From positions 81,318 through 145,317 of the forward strand of contig NZ_LYPB01000083.1 of the NCBI RefSeq assembly GCF_001653565.1: a stretch of 64,000 bases of DNA, read 5' to 3'. This document shows, in pieces, positions 1 to 8,812 of this stretch; positions within the stretch are counted from its first letter, which is position 1, and every line of letters starts with the position of its first letter. The notes beneath the pieces were generated by a model, which searched no databases, was not told the DNA's origin, and worked only from the letters and a program-made list of their open reading frames with translations. This stretch comes from Paenibacillus oryzisoli (GTDB lineage: Bacteria; Bacillota; Bacilli; Paenibacillales; NBRC-103111). A program made the translations under genes and the position numbers.

Positions 1-275
1 GGCATTTCCGTTTTAATCGTGACATCTACATTTTTCTCGGCTAATTCTTTTGCTTTAAATTGCTCGAAGTATTTTTCAAATTGTTCTTTATACTGGGGAT
101 AGCTCATAAATACATTGAGTTCTACTTTTTTCGGAGTTGCAGGAGCCTTTGTACTGACTGCTGCGCTTGCAGGTGCTGAACTACTAGTGTCTGTATTCGT
201 CTTACTTGTACTAGTGCCGCATCCTGCAGCTAATATTAAGCCTAGGATAATACTTAGATTAAGCGTTTTCTTCAT
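1..275 (-). CDS. ABC-transporter solute-binding lipoprotein, N-terminal part
   Basis: Only the first 91 codons lie in the window; the gene runs off the left edge. The start ATG at 275 follows a GGGGGGAAC ribosome binding site. The protein opens with a lipoprotein signal (MKKTLNLSIILGLILAAGC) whose lipobox is LAAGC, then a Ser/Thr/Ala-rich linker, then a segment (KKVELNVFMSYPQY) typical of family-1 extracellular sugar-binding proteins. It follows a YesM/YesN-like two-component pair on the same strand, the usual arrangement for a regulated carbohydrate ABC importer in Paenibacillus. The substrate cannot be told. Confidence 0.8.
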   Translation of the reverse strand, partial: MKKTLNLSIILGLILAAGCGTSTSKTNTDTSSSAPASAAVSTKAPATPKKVELNVFMSYPQYKEQFEKYFEQFKAKELAEKNVDVTIKTEM

Positions 276-316
276 GGATCGTTCCCCCCTCTGATTTAAC
301 TGCTCCTTCAGTATAG

Positions 317-330
317 TGGAAGCGCTTTCC
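317..330. promoter_or_regulatory. Possible CcpA cre site
   Basis: TGGAAGCGCTTTCC is a near-match to the Bacillota catabolite-responsive element (TGWAANCGNTNWCA) and lies 42 bases before the solute-binding-protein start. Position and downstream gene fit carbon catabolite repression of a sugar importer. CcpA control is inferred. Confidence 0.55.
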
Positions 331-397
331 GTATTCATTTCAGAATATTAACATCTTCTATTGCACAATATTGATGTGACTCCGAATAACAATCCAC

Positions 398-1486
398 TTA
401 TTTCCGCAACTCTCCTGGGGCAAATCCATAATGTTTTTTGAACACCCTATAGAAATAGGCAAGGTCTGGGTACCCTGTCATTTCAGCAACGTGCTTAATA
501 GATAACTTATGATCCACAATGAGTTCTTTGGCCTTTTCCATGCGTTTGAGATGAATATAATCGGTAATCGTTTCACCAGTGAATGTTTTGAATGCCCGAC
601 TTAAGTGCTCTTTACTGATATAGAAATAAGCGGCGAGTGACTCCAATGTAATCGATTCGTTATAATGTCTGTTAATGTAAGCAGCCACTTCTCGCAAATC
701 CAGCTTGTTTCTATTTTTCCGTGCCTCCAGGAGTAAAGTAATAGCTTGGATATACATGCGCTCAATCTGTCCAATGATCTCTGTCACAGAATTCCACCCC
801 ATTTGATCGGATGGCAGTTGTTCCAATTGGGCTATAATATGGTTCCATGCCAGCTCACTTGTCGAAACAAACTCTTCAAGCATGAAAGTAAAGTCGTGAC
901 CGATTTTATTCAGCATACTACCATCGAATTGTTCAGCCTGGAACGGCTCCATAAAAGCCCCTAATGACCTCAACGTTTGGATGACCCCTGATGCATTTAA
1001 ATCCAACAAATAACCGTAGATCAACTGACGATATTCCAAATACTTGTCGAGTGAAGCCGCATCACCAAATACAAGCGGTGTTTTCCAGGATACTTCTGAA
1101 ATTTGCTTGGCTTGCTGCAGCTCACGAACGCATTGCGCTAGGGCAGCATTGAGCTCTTCTGGGTTCACTGGTTTTAATAAGTATTCCTTCGCTTGAGATC
1201 GAATAGCTTGCTTTAAATAAACAAAATCATCATAACCACTCATCACAATGATCTTAAGCAAAGGATGTTTATCATTCAGCGCCTTTAAGAGCTCGACACC
1301 ATCAATACCCGGCATTCTCATATCTGTTACTACGATATCAGGTGCTAGTTCTGCGACCATTCGCAATCCTTGTGTTCCGTCCTCTGCCTCGCCTATTATC
1401 GTTAATTGGAGCTTATCCCATTCTCCAAGCTGCTTGATGACTTTTCTAGACCAAGGTTCATCGTCCACAATCATCACTTTATACAT
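398..1486 (-). CDS. YesN-like response regulator, receiver plus AraC-type HTH
   Basis: 362 residues. The N-terminal receiver has the acidic pair in VMIVDDEP, the phospho-acceptor Asp55 in VVTDMRMPG and the conserved Lys in YLLKPV. The C-terminal ~100 residues form an AraC/XylS double helix-turn-helix (LESLAAYFYISKEHLSRAF, then IKHVAEMTGYPDLAYFYRVFKKHYG). ATG 1486 is chosen because GGAGGAGCTTGAAA precedes it; a longer open frame only extends back into the kinase gene. The gene overlaps the kinase stop by 8 bases, so the two are translationally coupled. It probably controls the ABC-transporter gene that follows. Confidence 0.9.
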   Translation of the reverse strand: MYKVMIVDDEPWSRKVIKQLGEWDKLQLTIIGEAEDGTQGLRMVAELAPDIVVTDMRMPGIDGVELLKALNDKHPLLKIIVMSGYDDFVYLKQAIRSQAKEYLLKPVNPEELNAALAQCVRELQQAKQISEVSWKTPLVFGDAASLDKYLEYRQLIYGYLLDLNASGVIQTLRSLGAFMEPFQAEQFDGSMLNKIGHDFTFMLEEFVSTSELAWNHIIAQLEQLPSDQMGWNSVTEIIGQIERMYIQAITLLLEARKNRNKLDLREVAAYINRHYNESITLESLAAYFYISKEHLSRAFKTFTGETITDYIHLKRMEKAKELIVDHKLSIKHVAEMTGYPDLAYFYRVFKKHYGFAPGELRK

Positions 1487-3254
1487 TTTCAAGCTCCTCC
1501 TTTTCCAGTACCGGCAATACGAATAAAACGATCGTTCCCTTTCCTGGCTTGCTGAAAATACGTATACCGTATCTTTCGCCAAAATGCAGCTTCAATCGAG
1601 CATCGACATTTTTCAAACCAATGCCTCTTCTTTTCCCGCTTTGCTCATCCTCAGAGATTTTAGGTATACTCTCATGACCAGAGCGCAACCCTATTCGTAT
1701 ATGTCCAAGGTTCTCTTCGTCCAAACCTACGCCATCATCTTGAACAGCAACTAGAATTTGATTACGGATTCGTTTGACCCTTACCTCAACGAGCCAGCTG
1801 CCTTCTTTTTTATGCAGTCCATGTTCGAATGCATTTTCTACGATAGGCTGAAGTGTAAATTTGGGAAGCTGGCATGCCGAAGGCAAATCATCTTTCTCTA
1901 CCAACACTTGACATCGCCCAGTAAACCGCTGCTCCTGAATAAAAATATAGTTCTGCATATGCTTGAGCTCATCTCTAAACGTAACTAAGTCGCTGCCCGT
2001 ACTGATTGAATATCTTAATAGGTCTCCGATCACCCATGTGACTCGATATATCTCAGGCGCATCCTTCTCTAGTGCCATCCCTCCGATTAGATGTAAGGTA
2101 TTGTTGAGAAAATGCGGATTGATTTGAGCTTGCAGTGTCCTCAGCTGCGCAGTCTTAATGTCTATTTTTCCTTGGTATTCTACTTCAATTAACTCTTTAA
2201 TGCGCTGCATCATAGAGTTGTAGCCATGCTCTAGCAGACCAAGTTCATCACTATGTTTGACAGATTTTAATTCAAAGCTTTGAATTTCCGCTCTTCTCAT
2301 GGTCCTTGCTAGACTTATAATCGGCTTACTAATACGAAGCGAAAAAAGGATAGAAAGAATGATCGAGGCCCCGACAAATAAGCTCCCAGTAACAATACCG
2401 GCATTAATTGTAGCTTGAGCGCTGCGATTAATCGTTTCGAGCGGTATGGCTTTTATCAGCGTTAATTTACCATTGCTAACTTTTTGCATAAACAAATAAT
2501 ATTCATTGGTTTTCTGAATGCCAAGACCGCTATCAGGTACATCAAGACTTTTTAACAGCATAGGAATATCTCCTAATACCTGTTCATTCTTAGACCCCGA
2601 TAATAACTCCCCTTCGTCGTTACTCAATAAAATGGAGCTGTCTGGTTCAGACCCCAGGATACTGCCGACCTCGTCCCACACCTTGCGGTTGATCTTAACG
2701 GAGAGCCCACCTATCAGCTTGCGATCCTCAAACCGATTCATACTGTGAAACGCATAAACCCCATTTGGTTCCTGTTTAAAATAAATATTAGTTGGTGTAT
2801 CCAGCATCCTGCTCCATGGCCCAGTCCGGATATCCATAAAAGAAAAGAATCGGCCGACATAACTTACGGATAGCGCCTGTTTGTTTTCATGAATATAAAG
2901 CGTAAAATCATCAATTTTACGGGAATTGCCATGTAATAATGAGGTCAGGGTATCACCCACATATTTTTGCGTTAGATATTGTACATTTAAATTTGAATTC
3001 GCTACCTGTTGAAGATTTCCCATTAATTCGGAATTAATCTGAACCGTATAAAATAAAATATTCATCTGCTCAATAAGCTCATTCAAATATTGATTAGCCC
3101 ATTCCATACGTGAGTTATTGGCACTAATCATTTCTTGTTCCACCGAATGCCGTGTATTGTTGCTTGCAAGCCAGGTTACTGTCACAACAGGTAATGTCGT
3201 TAAACAAATCATCAAGACCATCAATCTAAAGCGGATTCCTATTTTTCTTTTCAG
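1479..3254 (-). CDS. YesM-like sensor histidine kinase (CTG start proposed)
   Basis: Membrane sensor kinase: N-terminal membrane helix (LMVLMICLTTLPVVTVTW), ~240-residue extracellular sensing region, second membrane helix, HAMP region, His_kinase domain with the phospho-acceptor His in AQINPHFLNN, and a HATPase with VENAFEHG and DDGVGLDEEN. It is the partner of the overlapping AraC-type regulator. Start: no ATG has a usable ribosome binding site. AGGGAG at 3261-3266 sits six bases before a CTG at 3254, giving an N-terminus of LKRKIGIRFR that is suitably basic before the first helix. The alternatives are TTG 3224 or ATG 3221. Confidence 0.85.
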   Translation of the reverse strand: MKRKIGIRFRLMVLMICLTTLPVVTVTWLASNNTRHSVEQEMISANNSRMEWANQYLNELIEQMNILFYTVQINSELMGNLQQVANSNLNVQYLTQKYVGDTLTSLLHGNSRKIDDFTLYIHENKQALSVSYVGRFFSFMDIRTGPWSRMLDTPTNIYFKQEPNGVYAFHSMNRFEDRKLIGGLSVKINRKVWDEVGSILGSEPDSSILLSNDEGELLSGSKNEQVLGDIPMLLKSLDVPDSGLGIQKTNEYYLFMQKVSNGKLTLIKAIPLETINRSAQATINAGIVTGSLFVGASIILSILFSLRISKPIISLARTMRRAEIQSFELKSVKHSDELGLLEHGYNSMMQRIKELIEVEYQGKIDIKTAQLRTLQAQINPHFLNNTLHLIGGMALEKDAPEIYRVTWVIGDLLRYSISTGSDLVTFRDELKHMQNYIFIQEQRFTGRCQVLVEKDDLPSACQLPKFTLQPIVENAFEHGLHKKEGSWLVEVRVKRIRNQILVAVQDDGVGLDEENLGHIRIGLRSGHESIPKISEDEQSGKRRGIGLKNVDARLKLHFGERYGIRIFSKPGKGTIVLFVLPVLEKEELENV

Positions 3255-3466
3255 TAGTATCTCCCTCTTTTCAATATTACGATCGCTAAGAAACTATTCG
3301 TGTAAGATACAGCGAATCCTCTTACAAACAAAAGATGCCCACTCTCGGAATACTATTTCAAAGCTTCCAGACTTGGGGGACCCGTGTAAGTATTCCGATG
3401 AATAGCCAAAAAGACCGAAACCACCCATTCTCCCTGGTGATTTCAGCCTCTCTAAAGCTTAGAAAC

Positions 3467-4312
3467 TTAGATAACAAATTCAATAAATTCCGGTGAGCGC
3501 AGTCTCCCACTATGCGTCCAGCTCTTGGTCTTGATCCTGGCCATAATGCGAGGTTCCATATAAGCGAAGTTCTTGTCTTCCTTGAAGACCAAACGCCTCT
3601 TCACACCTTCTATAGCCTTCATATGAAGAGGAGAGACGCCTGATTCAATAATGCCTACTGGCAGCTTGGATCCATCTGCCCCATCAATGGAGGCTAATAA
3701 AGCAAAATTATTTTTTCTATAACCAGAAATGTACACATCCGCATACGTCCAATTAATGACCTTTTGCCAACGAATGGAGCGTTTGTTTATTTCATATATG
3801 GAATTTTCTTTGCTGGATTTGATGATAATACCCTCAAGCCCTCTGCCGCGAACTTCTTCAAAGTAATCGATTGCGTTTCCTTCATTCATCTCTATCTTTG
3901 TATAATTTTCCGTTTCCTTAAAAGCCTGATCCAATAGCTCTTTGCGCTTAAGCAAGCTTAAACCTGTAACGTCAATCCCTTTATAACGCATAATGTCAAA
4001 TGCGCAAAAAACCACAGGTTTCTTATTCTTCTTAGATAGAAACCTCGCGGACATCGCTTCAAAGTCAGGTTTCCCTTGATCATCCAGCACGACTAATTCA
4101 CCATCAAGAATAGTGCCTTCTGGTACAGGGCATCTTAATAACTCGGGAAATTTATGTGTAATTAAGTCATTGTGTCTCGTGTATACATACAGTTTATCCA
4201 TATTAGAAAGAATACATCGTAAACCATCTAATTTGAGTTCCGAAATATGATTCTTGCTGTTGAATGGTTGATTATTCTTGGCATTGTACAGCATCATAGG
4301 AGAAATGAACAT
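3467..4312 (-). CDS. ATP-dependent DNA ligase (LigD-ligase/LigB type)
   Basis: 281 residues. The nucleotidyltransferase motif I is visible as ELKLDGLR, with the AMP-accepting Lys27. Further ligase motifs are GTILDGELVVLD (motif III), EGIIIKS (motif IV) and a later lysine motif near WQKVINWTYADVYISGY. The end resembles a short OB-fold. The start at 4312 is set by AGGGTGA eight bases upstream; the longer open frame runs back across the divergent gene's promoter. It is much shorter than full LigD, with no polymerase or nuclease domain, and no ku gene is visible nearby. Likely role: DNA repair, perhaps in spores. Confidence 0.8.
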   Translation of the reverse strand: MFISPMMLYNAKNNQPFNSKNHISELKLDGLRCILSNMDKLYVYTRHNDLITHKFPELLRCPVPEGTILDGELVVLDDQGKPDFEAMSARFLSKKNKKPVVFCAFDIMRYKGIDVTGLSLLKRKELLDQAFKETENYTKIEMNEGNAIDYFEEVRGRGLEGIIIKSSKENSIYEINKRSIRWQKVINWTYADVYISGYRKNNFALLASIDGADGSKLPVGIIESGVSPLHMKAIEGVKRRLVFKEDKNFAYMEPRIMARIKTKSWTHSGRLRSPEFIEFVI

Positions 4313-4460
4313 ATGATTATCACCCTGTATTAAATGATACTTCACTAAGCACCTTCTGCCTATTGGTAACTGTTTCCCACGGGAAACATCCGATTGGATG
4401 TCACACATTCGTGCCCTCAGTTGTCTTATAAGTGTCAAAACAAATAGGAGGCAATCACTT

Positions 4461-4940
4461 ATGACACAACGTTTAAATTATATGCAGCAATCACCTGAGC
4501 TTTTCAAAAAAATGCTGGAATTCAGTACCGCCGAGCAGGATAGTGCAATTGAAGAGAAGATTCTTGATTTGGTTCACATCCGAGCTTCACAGATGAATGG
4601 CTGCGGATTCTGTCTCGACATGCACGTCAAGCAAGCTAAGATCCATGGGGAAGGCGAGCTTCGCCTCTACCACATCGCAATATGGCGTGAATCCACGCTG
4701 TTTGCGCCACGTGAACGGGCTGCATTGGCTTGGACAGAGATTCTTACTAAACTTCCTGAACATGGTGTGCCTGACGAATTGTACGATCGTGTGCGTGGTC
4801 AATTCTCCGAAAAAGAAATCTCAGATCTGACTTTCTCCGTCATGGCTATCAATGCCTGGAATCGCATCAACGTCGCTTTCAAGAACGTACCAGGATCGGC
4901 AGATGTGGCATTTGGACTAACGAAAGCTGGTTTGAGCTAA
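4461..4940 (+). CDS. AhpD/carboxymuconolactone-decarboxylase-family protein
   Basis: 159 residues. The AhpD-like core has the redox pair Cys48-Cys51 in NGCGFCLDMH, with His55 following, as in alkylhydroperoxidase-type proteins that reduce peroxides through a disulfide. The ATG at 4461 has AGGAGG ten bases upstream, which rules out the longer in-frame reading. A terminator follows. It is transcribed divergently from the DNA ligase. The peroxidase role is the family expectation; the substrate is unknown. Confidence 0.85.
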   Translation: MTQRLNYMQQSPELFKKMLEFSTAEQDSAIEEKILDLVHIRASQMNGCGFCLDMHVKQAKIHGEGELRLYHIAIWRESTLFAPRERAALAWTEILTKLPEHGVPDELYDRVRGQFSEKEISDLTFSVMAINAWNRINVAFKNVPGSADVAFGLTKAGLS

Positions 4941-4957
4941 TCTCATACACAGCCATG

Positions 4958-4985
4958 AAGAACCCTGTGAAGGGTTCTTTTTCTA
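4958..4985 (+). terminator. Rho-independent terminator after the AhpD-like gene
   Basis: Stem AGAACCCT / AGGGTTCT with a GTGA loop followed by a T-run. Confidence 0.85.
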
Positions 4986-5021
4986 TTTCCCGAAGTCACC
5001 ATCCGCATTCATGCCAAATTC

Positions 5022-5052
5022 TGCATAAGCGCTTTCGGCTCTGTTCATACTA
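5022..5052 (+). promoter_or_regulatory. Sigma-G promoter for the ger operon
   Basis: TGCATA at 5022-5027 and CATACTA at 5046-5052, separated by 18 bases, closely fit the forespore sigma-G consensus (TGNATA, 17-18, CATACTA). It lies 34 bases before the gerKA-like start, as expected for a germinant receptor made in the forespore. Confidence 0.75.
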
Positions 5053-5086
5053 TCTCTGAGATCGTAAACACGGGAGGGGATCATTT

Positions 5087-6535
5087 TTGGACGCCATTAG
5101 CACATGTATGGAAGAGAATAAAGACTATCTCAGCGAACAATTCCAAGATTGCTCCGATATTGTGTTACGATCCTTTACGTTAGTGGATGAAACCCAACTT
5201 TTACTCGTCTATCTGGATGGTATGACTCGACTGCAAAGCATAGAAGATAACGTTCTGAAACCGTTAATCTTCAGCGGCTTACCCCAAGGCATTGATCGTA
5301 TACAGTCGCTTGCTGAGCTGTTCCGACGCGAATGGCTGCCATTAACAGACATCAAGACTGCCAAATCGATCCCGGATGTCGTCAACCATATCCTTCACGG
5401 CAGCTTAGCTATATTCGTAGACGGTGAAGCTTCTGCCCTCATTGCTCATGTCCAAGGATATGAGACAAGGGGCATACAAGAGCCGATGAAGGAAGCAACC
5501 TTGCGTGGTTCCAAGGAAGGCTTCGTGGAACATATACGCACGAATACCACATTAATTAGACGCAGGATTATTCACCCGCTTCTCAAAATGGAATCTTTTA
5601 CAATAGGCAAATACACACAAACTGATGTGATCCTTGCTTATATGAAGGGGCTTGCAGATGAGAAAGTTTTAACAGAAGTCAGAGATAAACTCGGTAAAAT
5701 CGAAATGGACGGCATCATTGATTCCGCGTATATCGAAGAATGGCTTGAGAATAGTTCCTTCTCCATCTTCTCGGAAATCCAGAACACGGAGAGGCCCGAT
5801 ATCGCAGCGGCAAGTTTAATTGAGGGAAAGGTCGCTCTTATCACGAACGGAACCCCCTTTGTTCTCATTCTTCCTGTTACGCTATGGTCAGGTCTTCAAT
5901 CCGCAGACGACTATTTCGAGCGGTTTATCTTTGTCATCATCACCCGTGTGATCCGATACATCATGACGTTCATTTCATTTGCCTTACCTGCTATCTACGT
6001 CGCACTCTCCACATTCCATCCCGAAATGGTCCCGAGTTACCTCATGATTGGTATCGCAACAGCAAGAGAAAACACACCATTTCCTACCGTCATAGAGGTG
6101 TTCCTCATGATGTTTATATTCGATGGTTTACAAGAGGCTGGCGTACATCTACCTAATCAACTCGGGCCAGTCGTCAGCATTATCGGTGCTTTGGTCATCG
6201 GACAAGCGGCTGTTGAGGCCGGTATCATCTCCACGCCGATCATCATCGTCATTTCATTAACAGGGGTTGCTGCATATACAATTCCCAGATACAGCGCCAC
6301 ACTCCCCTTTCGCTTAATCCGATATCTGATGCTGTTCATTTCAGGGTTCTTAGGCTTTGTCGGCTTTGCTTTCGGTATTATCCTCTTGTTGATCCATTTG
6401 GTATCACTGGAGTCCTTCGGCACACCGTACTTAAGCCCAGTAGCCCCATTCGATGGGAAACGAATTAGAGATCTCCTTATTCGCTACCCCTTCTGGATCA
6501 AGAATGGCCGCAACAAGAAAGGACGTTCCACATGA
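5087..6535 (+). CDS. Spore germination receptor A subunit (GerA/GerKA family)
   Basis: 482 residues. A soluble N-terminal region (~1-250) with family motifs (IFVDGEASALIAHVQGYETRGIQEP, split in text as GEASALIAHVQGYETRG; RRRIIHPLLKMESFTIGKYT) precedes a C-terminal region with about five membrane helices (SFALPAIYVALSTFHPEM; QAAVEAGIISTPIIIV). It is the A subunit of the inner-membrane germinant receptor that senses nutrients in dormant spores. The TTG start at 5087 is preceded by GGGAGGGGA. The stop overlaps the next gene by 4 bases (ATGA), so the operon is coupled. A sigma-G promoter lies just upstream. Confidence 0.93.
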   Translation: MDAISTCMEENKDYLSEQFQDCSDIVLRSFTLVDETQLLLVYLDGMTRLQSIEDNVLKPLIFSGLPQGIDRIQSLAELFRREWLPLTDIKTAKSIPDVVNHILHGSLAIFVDGEASALIAHVQGYETRGIQEPMKEATLRGSKEGFVEHIRTNTTLIRRRIIHPLLKMESFTIGKYTQTDVILAYMKGLADEKVLTEVRDKLGKIEMDGIIDSAYIEEWLENSSFSIFSEIQNTERPDIAAASLIEGKVALITNGTPFVLILPVTLWSGLQSADDYFERFIFVIITRVIRYIMTFISFALPAIYVALSTFHPEMVPSYLMIGIATARENTPFPTVIEVFLMMFIFDGLQEAGVHLPNQLGPVVSIIGALVIGQAAVEAGIISTPIIIVISLTGVAAYTIPRYSATLPFRLIRYLMLFISGFLGFVGFAFGIILLLIHLVSLESFGTPYLSPVAPFDGKRIRDLLIRYPFWIKNGRNKKGRST

Positions 6536-7689
6536 TCCGTGTTGTCCTTCACTTATGTGTGTCATTGTTTCTCCTTATGTTATTGACCAGCTGCACAGAT
6601 TTCGTAGAACCGAATCAATTAGCTTTCGTTATGGGGACAGCGATTGATCATGCTGAGAACGGAAATATGGAAGTTAGTTACCAGATCGCGATCCCCTCTA
6701 AAATGAATTCATTTAAAAACGGATCCAGTGATTCCGATAGCTTTATCGTCATGTCGGCCAAAGGGAAAGATGTTTATGAAGCCACGCAAAAAGTACAAAA
6801 GGAGATGTCACGTCGATTAATGACGAGCCATCGCATCCTGATTGCAATTAGCGAAGAGTTTATGAACAAGAATGACGTTAGCCAATTATTTGATAAACTG
6901 GGACGGGATCCAGCTAACAATCAACGTGATGTTACCTTCATGATCAAAGGGAACAATGCCAAAGAGTTCCTTATGATTAAACATCCTATGGAAAACCTCT
7001 CAAGTATCGCGGCTGGCAAGGAACTACATATTAACGGCTTGAAGAATTTCTCTACTAGGCAATTTATTATTGATAGCGTAACACAGGAAACCTCCTCGCT
7101 TGTACCGGTTCTCCAGATCAAAAACGTGAAAGTGAACACCCAAAAAGCGGATCCGTTAGCTGCCTTATCCGGGTACGCTGTTGTCAACAAGAAGCTGAAA
7201 GTAGCTGGCTTGCTGGATCATTTTGAAGGCGAAGATGTTGTTTGGTTGTCTGGGAAAGGAAGCTCAATAGGCATGACTATTCCATGGAAGAACGGCAATG
7301 GCGTCCTCTCGTTTCGACTAACTCATATTAGGCGTCATATTCAATCTGTCCATGGTCACGATCCGCGTCAGGTAGTCATAAAGGTCAAGGCGCAAGCCTA
7401 TCTACTGGAAAACACAACCTCCCTAGATATGTCTGAAGTAACGAACATGGAAGAGGTTAAGAAGTACCTTAATGAACAGATACAGGCTAGATTACAACTT
7501 GCATTTGACAAAGTTCAGCAATGGGGACCCGATGTATTTGGTATCGGTGCCTATCTTCATCGCAAATATCCTTACTGGTGGAGATCGCAAAAGGACGACT
7601 GGAACGAGAATTTCAAAAAAGTCGAAGCCAATGTCCAAGCCAATATACAACTCAGGTCAGTCGGAGTGCTTGGTGCCCAATTGGAATAA
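6532..7689 (+). CDS. Ger(x)C-family spore germination lipoprotein (C subunit)
   Basis: 385 residues. It has a lipoprotein signal peptide with lipobox LLTSC, so it is anchored at the outer face of the spore inner membrane, followed by the GerAC fold (AFVMGTAIDH, MSRRLMTSHRILIAISEEF, GRDPANNQRDVTFMI). It starts inside the A-subunit stop codon (ATGA overlap). This is the C subunit of the same receptor. The A-C-B gene order matches gerK-type operons rather than gerA or gerB. Confidence 0.93.
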   Translation: MIRVVLHLCVSLFLLMLLTSCTDFVEPNQLAFVMGTAIDHAENGNMEVSYQIAIPSKMNSFKNGSSDSDSFIVMSAKGKDVYEATQKVQKEMSRRLMTSHRILIAISEEFMNKNDVSQLFDKLGRDPANNQRDVTFMIKGNNAKEFLMIKHPMENLSSIAAGKELHINGLKNFSTRQFIIDSVTQETSSLVPVLQIKNVKVNTQKADPLAALSGYAVVNKKLKVAGLLDHFEGEDVVWLSGKGSSIGMTIPWKNGNGVLSFRLTHIRRHIQSVHGHDPRQVVIKVKAQAYLLENTTSLDMSEVTNMEEVKKYLNEQIQARLQLAFDKVQQWGPDVFGIGAYLHRKYPYWWRSQKDDWNENFKKVEANVQANIQLRSVGVLGAQLE

Positions 7690-7714
7690 GGATGGAAAGG
7701 GGGACACGAGGGGT

Positions 7715-8812
7715 ATGAAAGTAAGCGGTTATCAAATGTTCTGGTTGGTTAGTATCTCTTCCATCATCGTGGTTTCCTACCTCCCCATCCAATTAGCCGC
7801 AGAACAGTCACGTCAGGACTGTTGGATTTCTATTCTACTCGGCGGCCTCCTCATGATGGCTACAACGTGGATGATGCTCCGAGTTTGCATGCAGAACAAG
7901 AATAAAACATTGGTCAATTTCATCAAAGACCTACTTGGCACTATACTTGGGAAAAGCATCGTCACGGTGTATTTCCTACTATGGTTTATGCAAATGGCGA
8001 CAATCTTGAGAGGTACAGCAGAATTCGTCAATTTAGTACTCGTTCATAACACACCGATGACCGTCATCGTCATGTGTATGATATTTCTACTTGCCTTCGC
8101 GATTTATAAAGGTGGGATTACAACAATTAGCCGTTGTGCCGAAATGATAGGACCCTTCTTCGTTAGCATGTTGTTCATCCAACTATTCTTGAATCCTCAG
8201 GATATGGAGGTAAATCGTATTCTGCCCATTTATGCAGATTCAGGGTGGGCTGCCATTCTGGAGGGCACGTTTCGTTCTTATAATTATATGATGGATCCTT
8301 CGATCATTCTCATGCTGTTCTTTTTCGCTGAGAATAAGCGCACCGCTGCAAGAGCCATCCTATGGGGAACAGGCGTAGCGATGATATGGGGCGTACTAAC
8401 CACGCTAGTTCTTCTATTTGTAACCGGACCTAACGTGGCTGCCAAATTAATTGCCCCCGTTTATTCACTAACCAAGTTCATATCCATTCTTAATTTCGTT
8501 CAAAATATCGATGCTTTATTCATCCCACTATGGCTGCTTGGTGCTTTCATTAAATTATCCGTCTGCTTATTTATCCTTAGTTATGGACTATCGGAGTGGA
8601 CAGGAATACGCAATTGGAAGGTTATTTCGTATGTTCTGGCTTTCGTCTTGTTGGTATACGTCATCTATAGCACACACCATCTACGGCTTTCGTTTACACT
8701 TAAAAATATGTTTCTGATTAGCATCTTTTACCCTGCTGTTTACATTGTTATCCCCTTGATTTTATGGGCAATTGGCGGTATACGACTGCGTCATAAACCC
8801 TCAAATGGCTAG
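7715..8812 (+). CDS. Spore germination permease-like B subunit (GerKB family)
   Basis: 365 residues, about ten membrane helices from SGYQMFWLVSISSIIVV to the C-terminal YIVIPLILWAIGGI. This is the amino-acid-permease-like B subunit of the germinant receptor, thought to bind the germinant. The ATG at 7715 is chosen because the protein should open right at the conserved MKVSGYQMFW; the longer open frame overlaps the C-subunit gene. Its last 12 bases overlap the end of the convergent sigma-factor gene, with no room for a terminator between them. Confidence 0.92.
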   Translation: MKVSGYQMFWLVSISSIIVVSYLPIQLAAEQSRQDCWISILLGGLLMMATTWMMLRVCMQNKNKTLVNFIKDLLGTILGKSIVTVYFLLWFMQMATILRGTAEFVNLVLVHNTPMTVIVMCMIFLLAFAIYKGGITTISRCAEMIGPFFVSMLFIQLFLNPQDMEVNRILPIYADSGWAAILEGTFRSYNYMMDPSIILMLFFFAENKRTAARAILWGTGVAMIWGVLTTLVLLFVTGPNVAAKLIAPVYSLTKFISILNFVQNIDALFIPLWLLGAFIKLSVCLFILSYGLSEWTGIRNWKVISYVLAFVLLVYVIYSTHHLRLSFTLKNMFLISIFYPAVYIVIPLILWAIGGIRLRHKPSNG

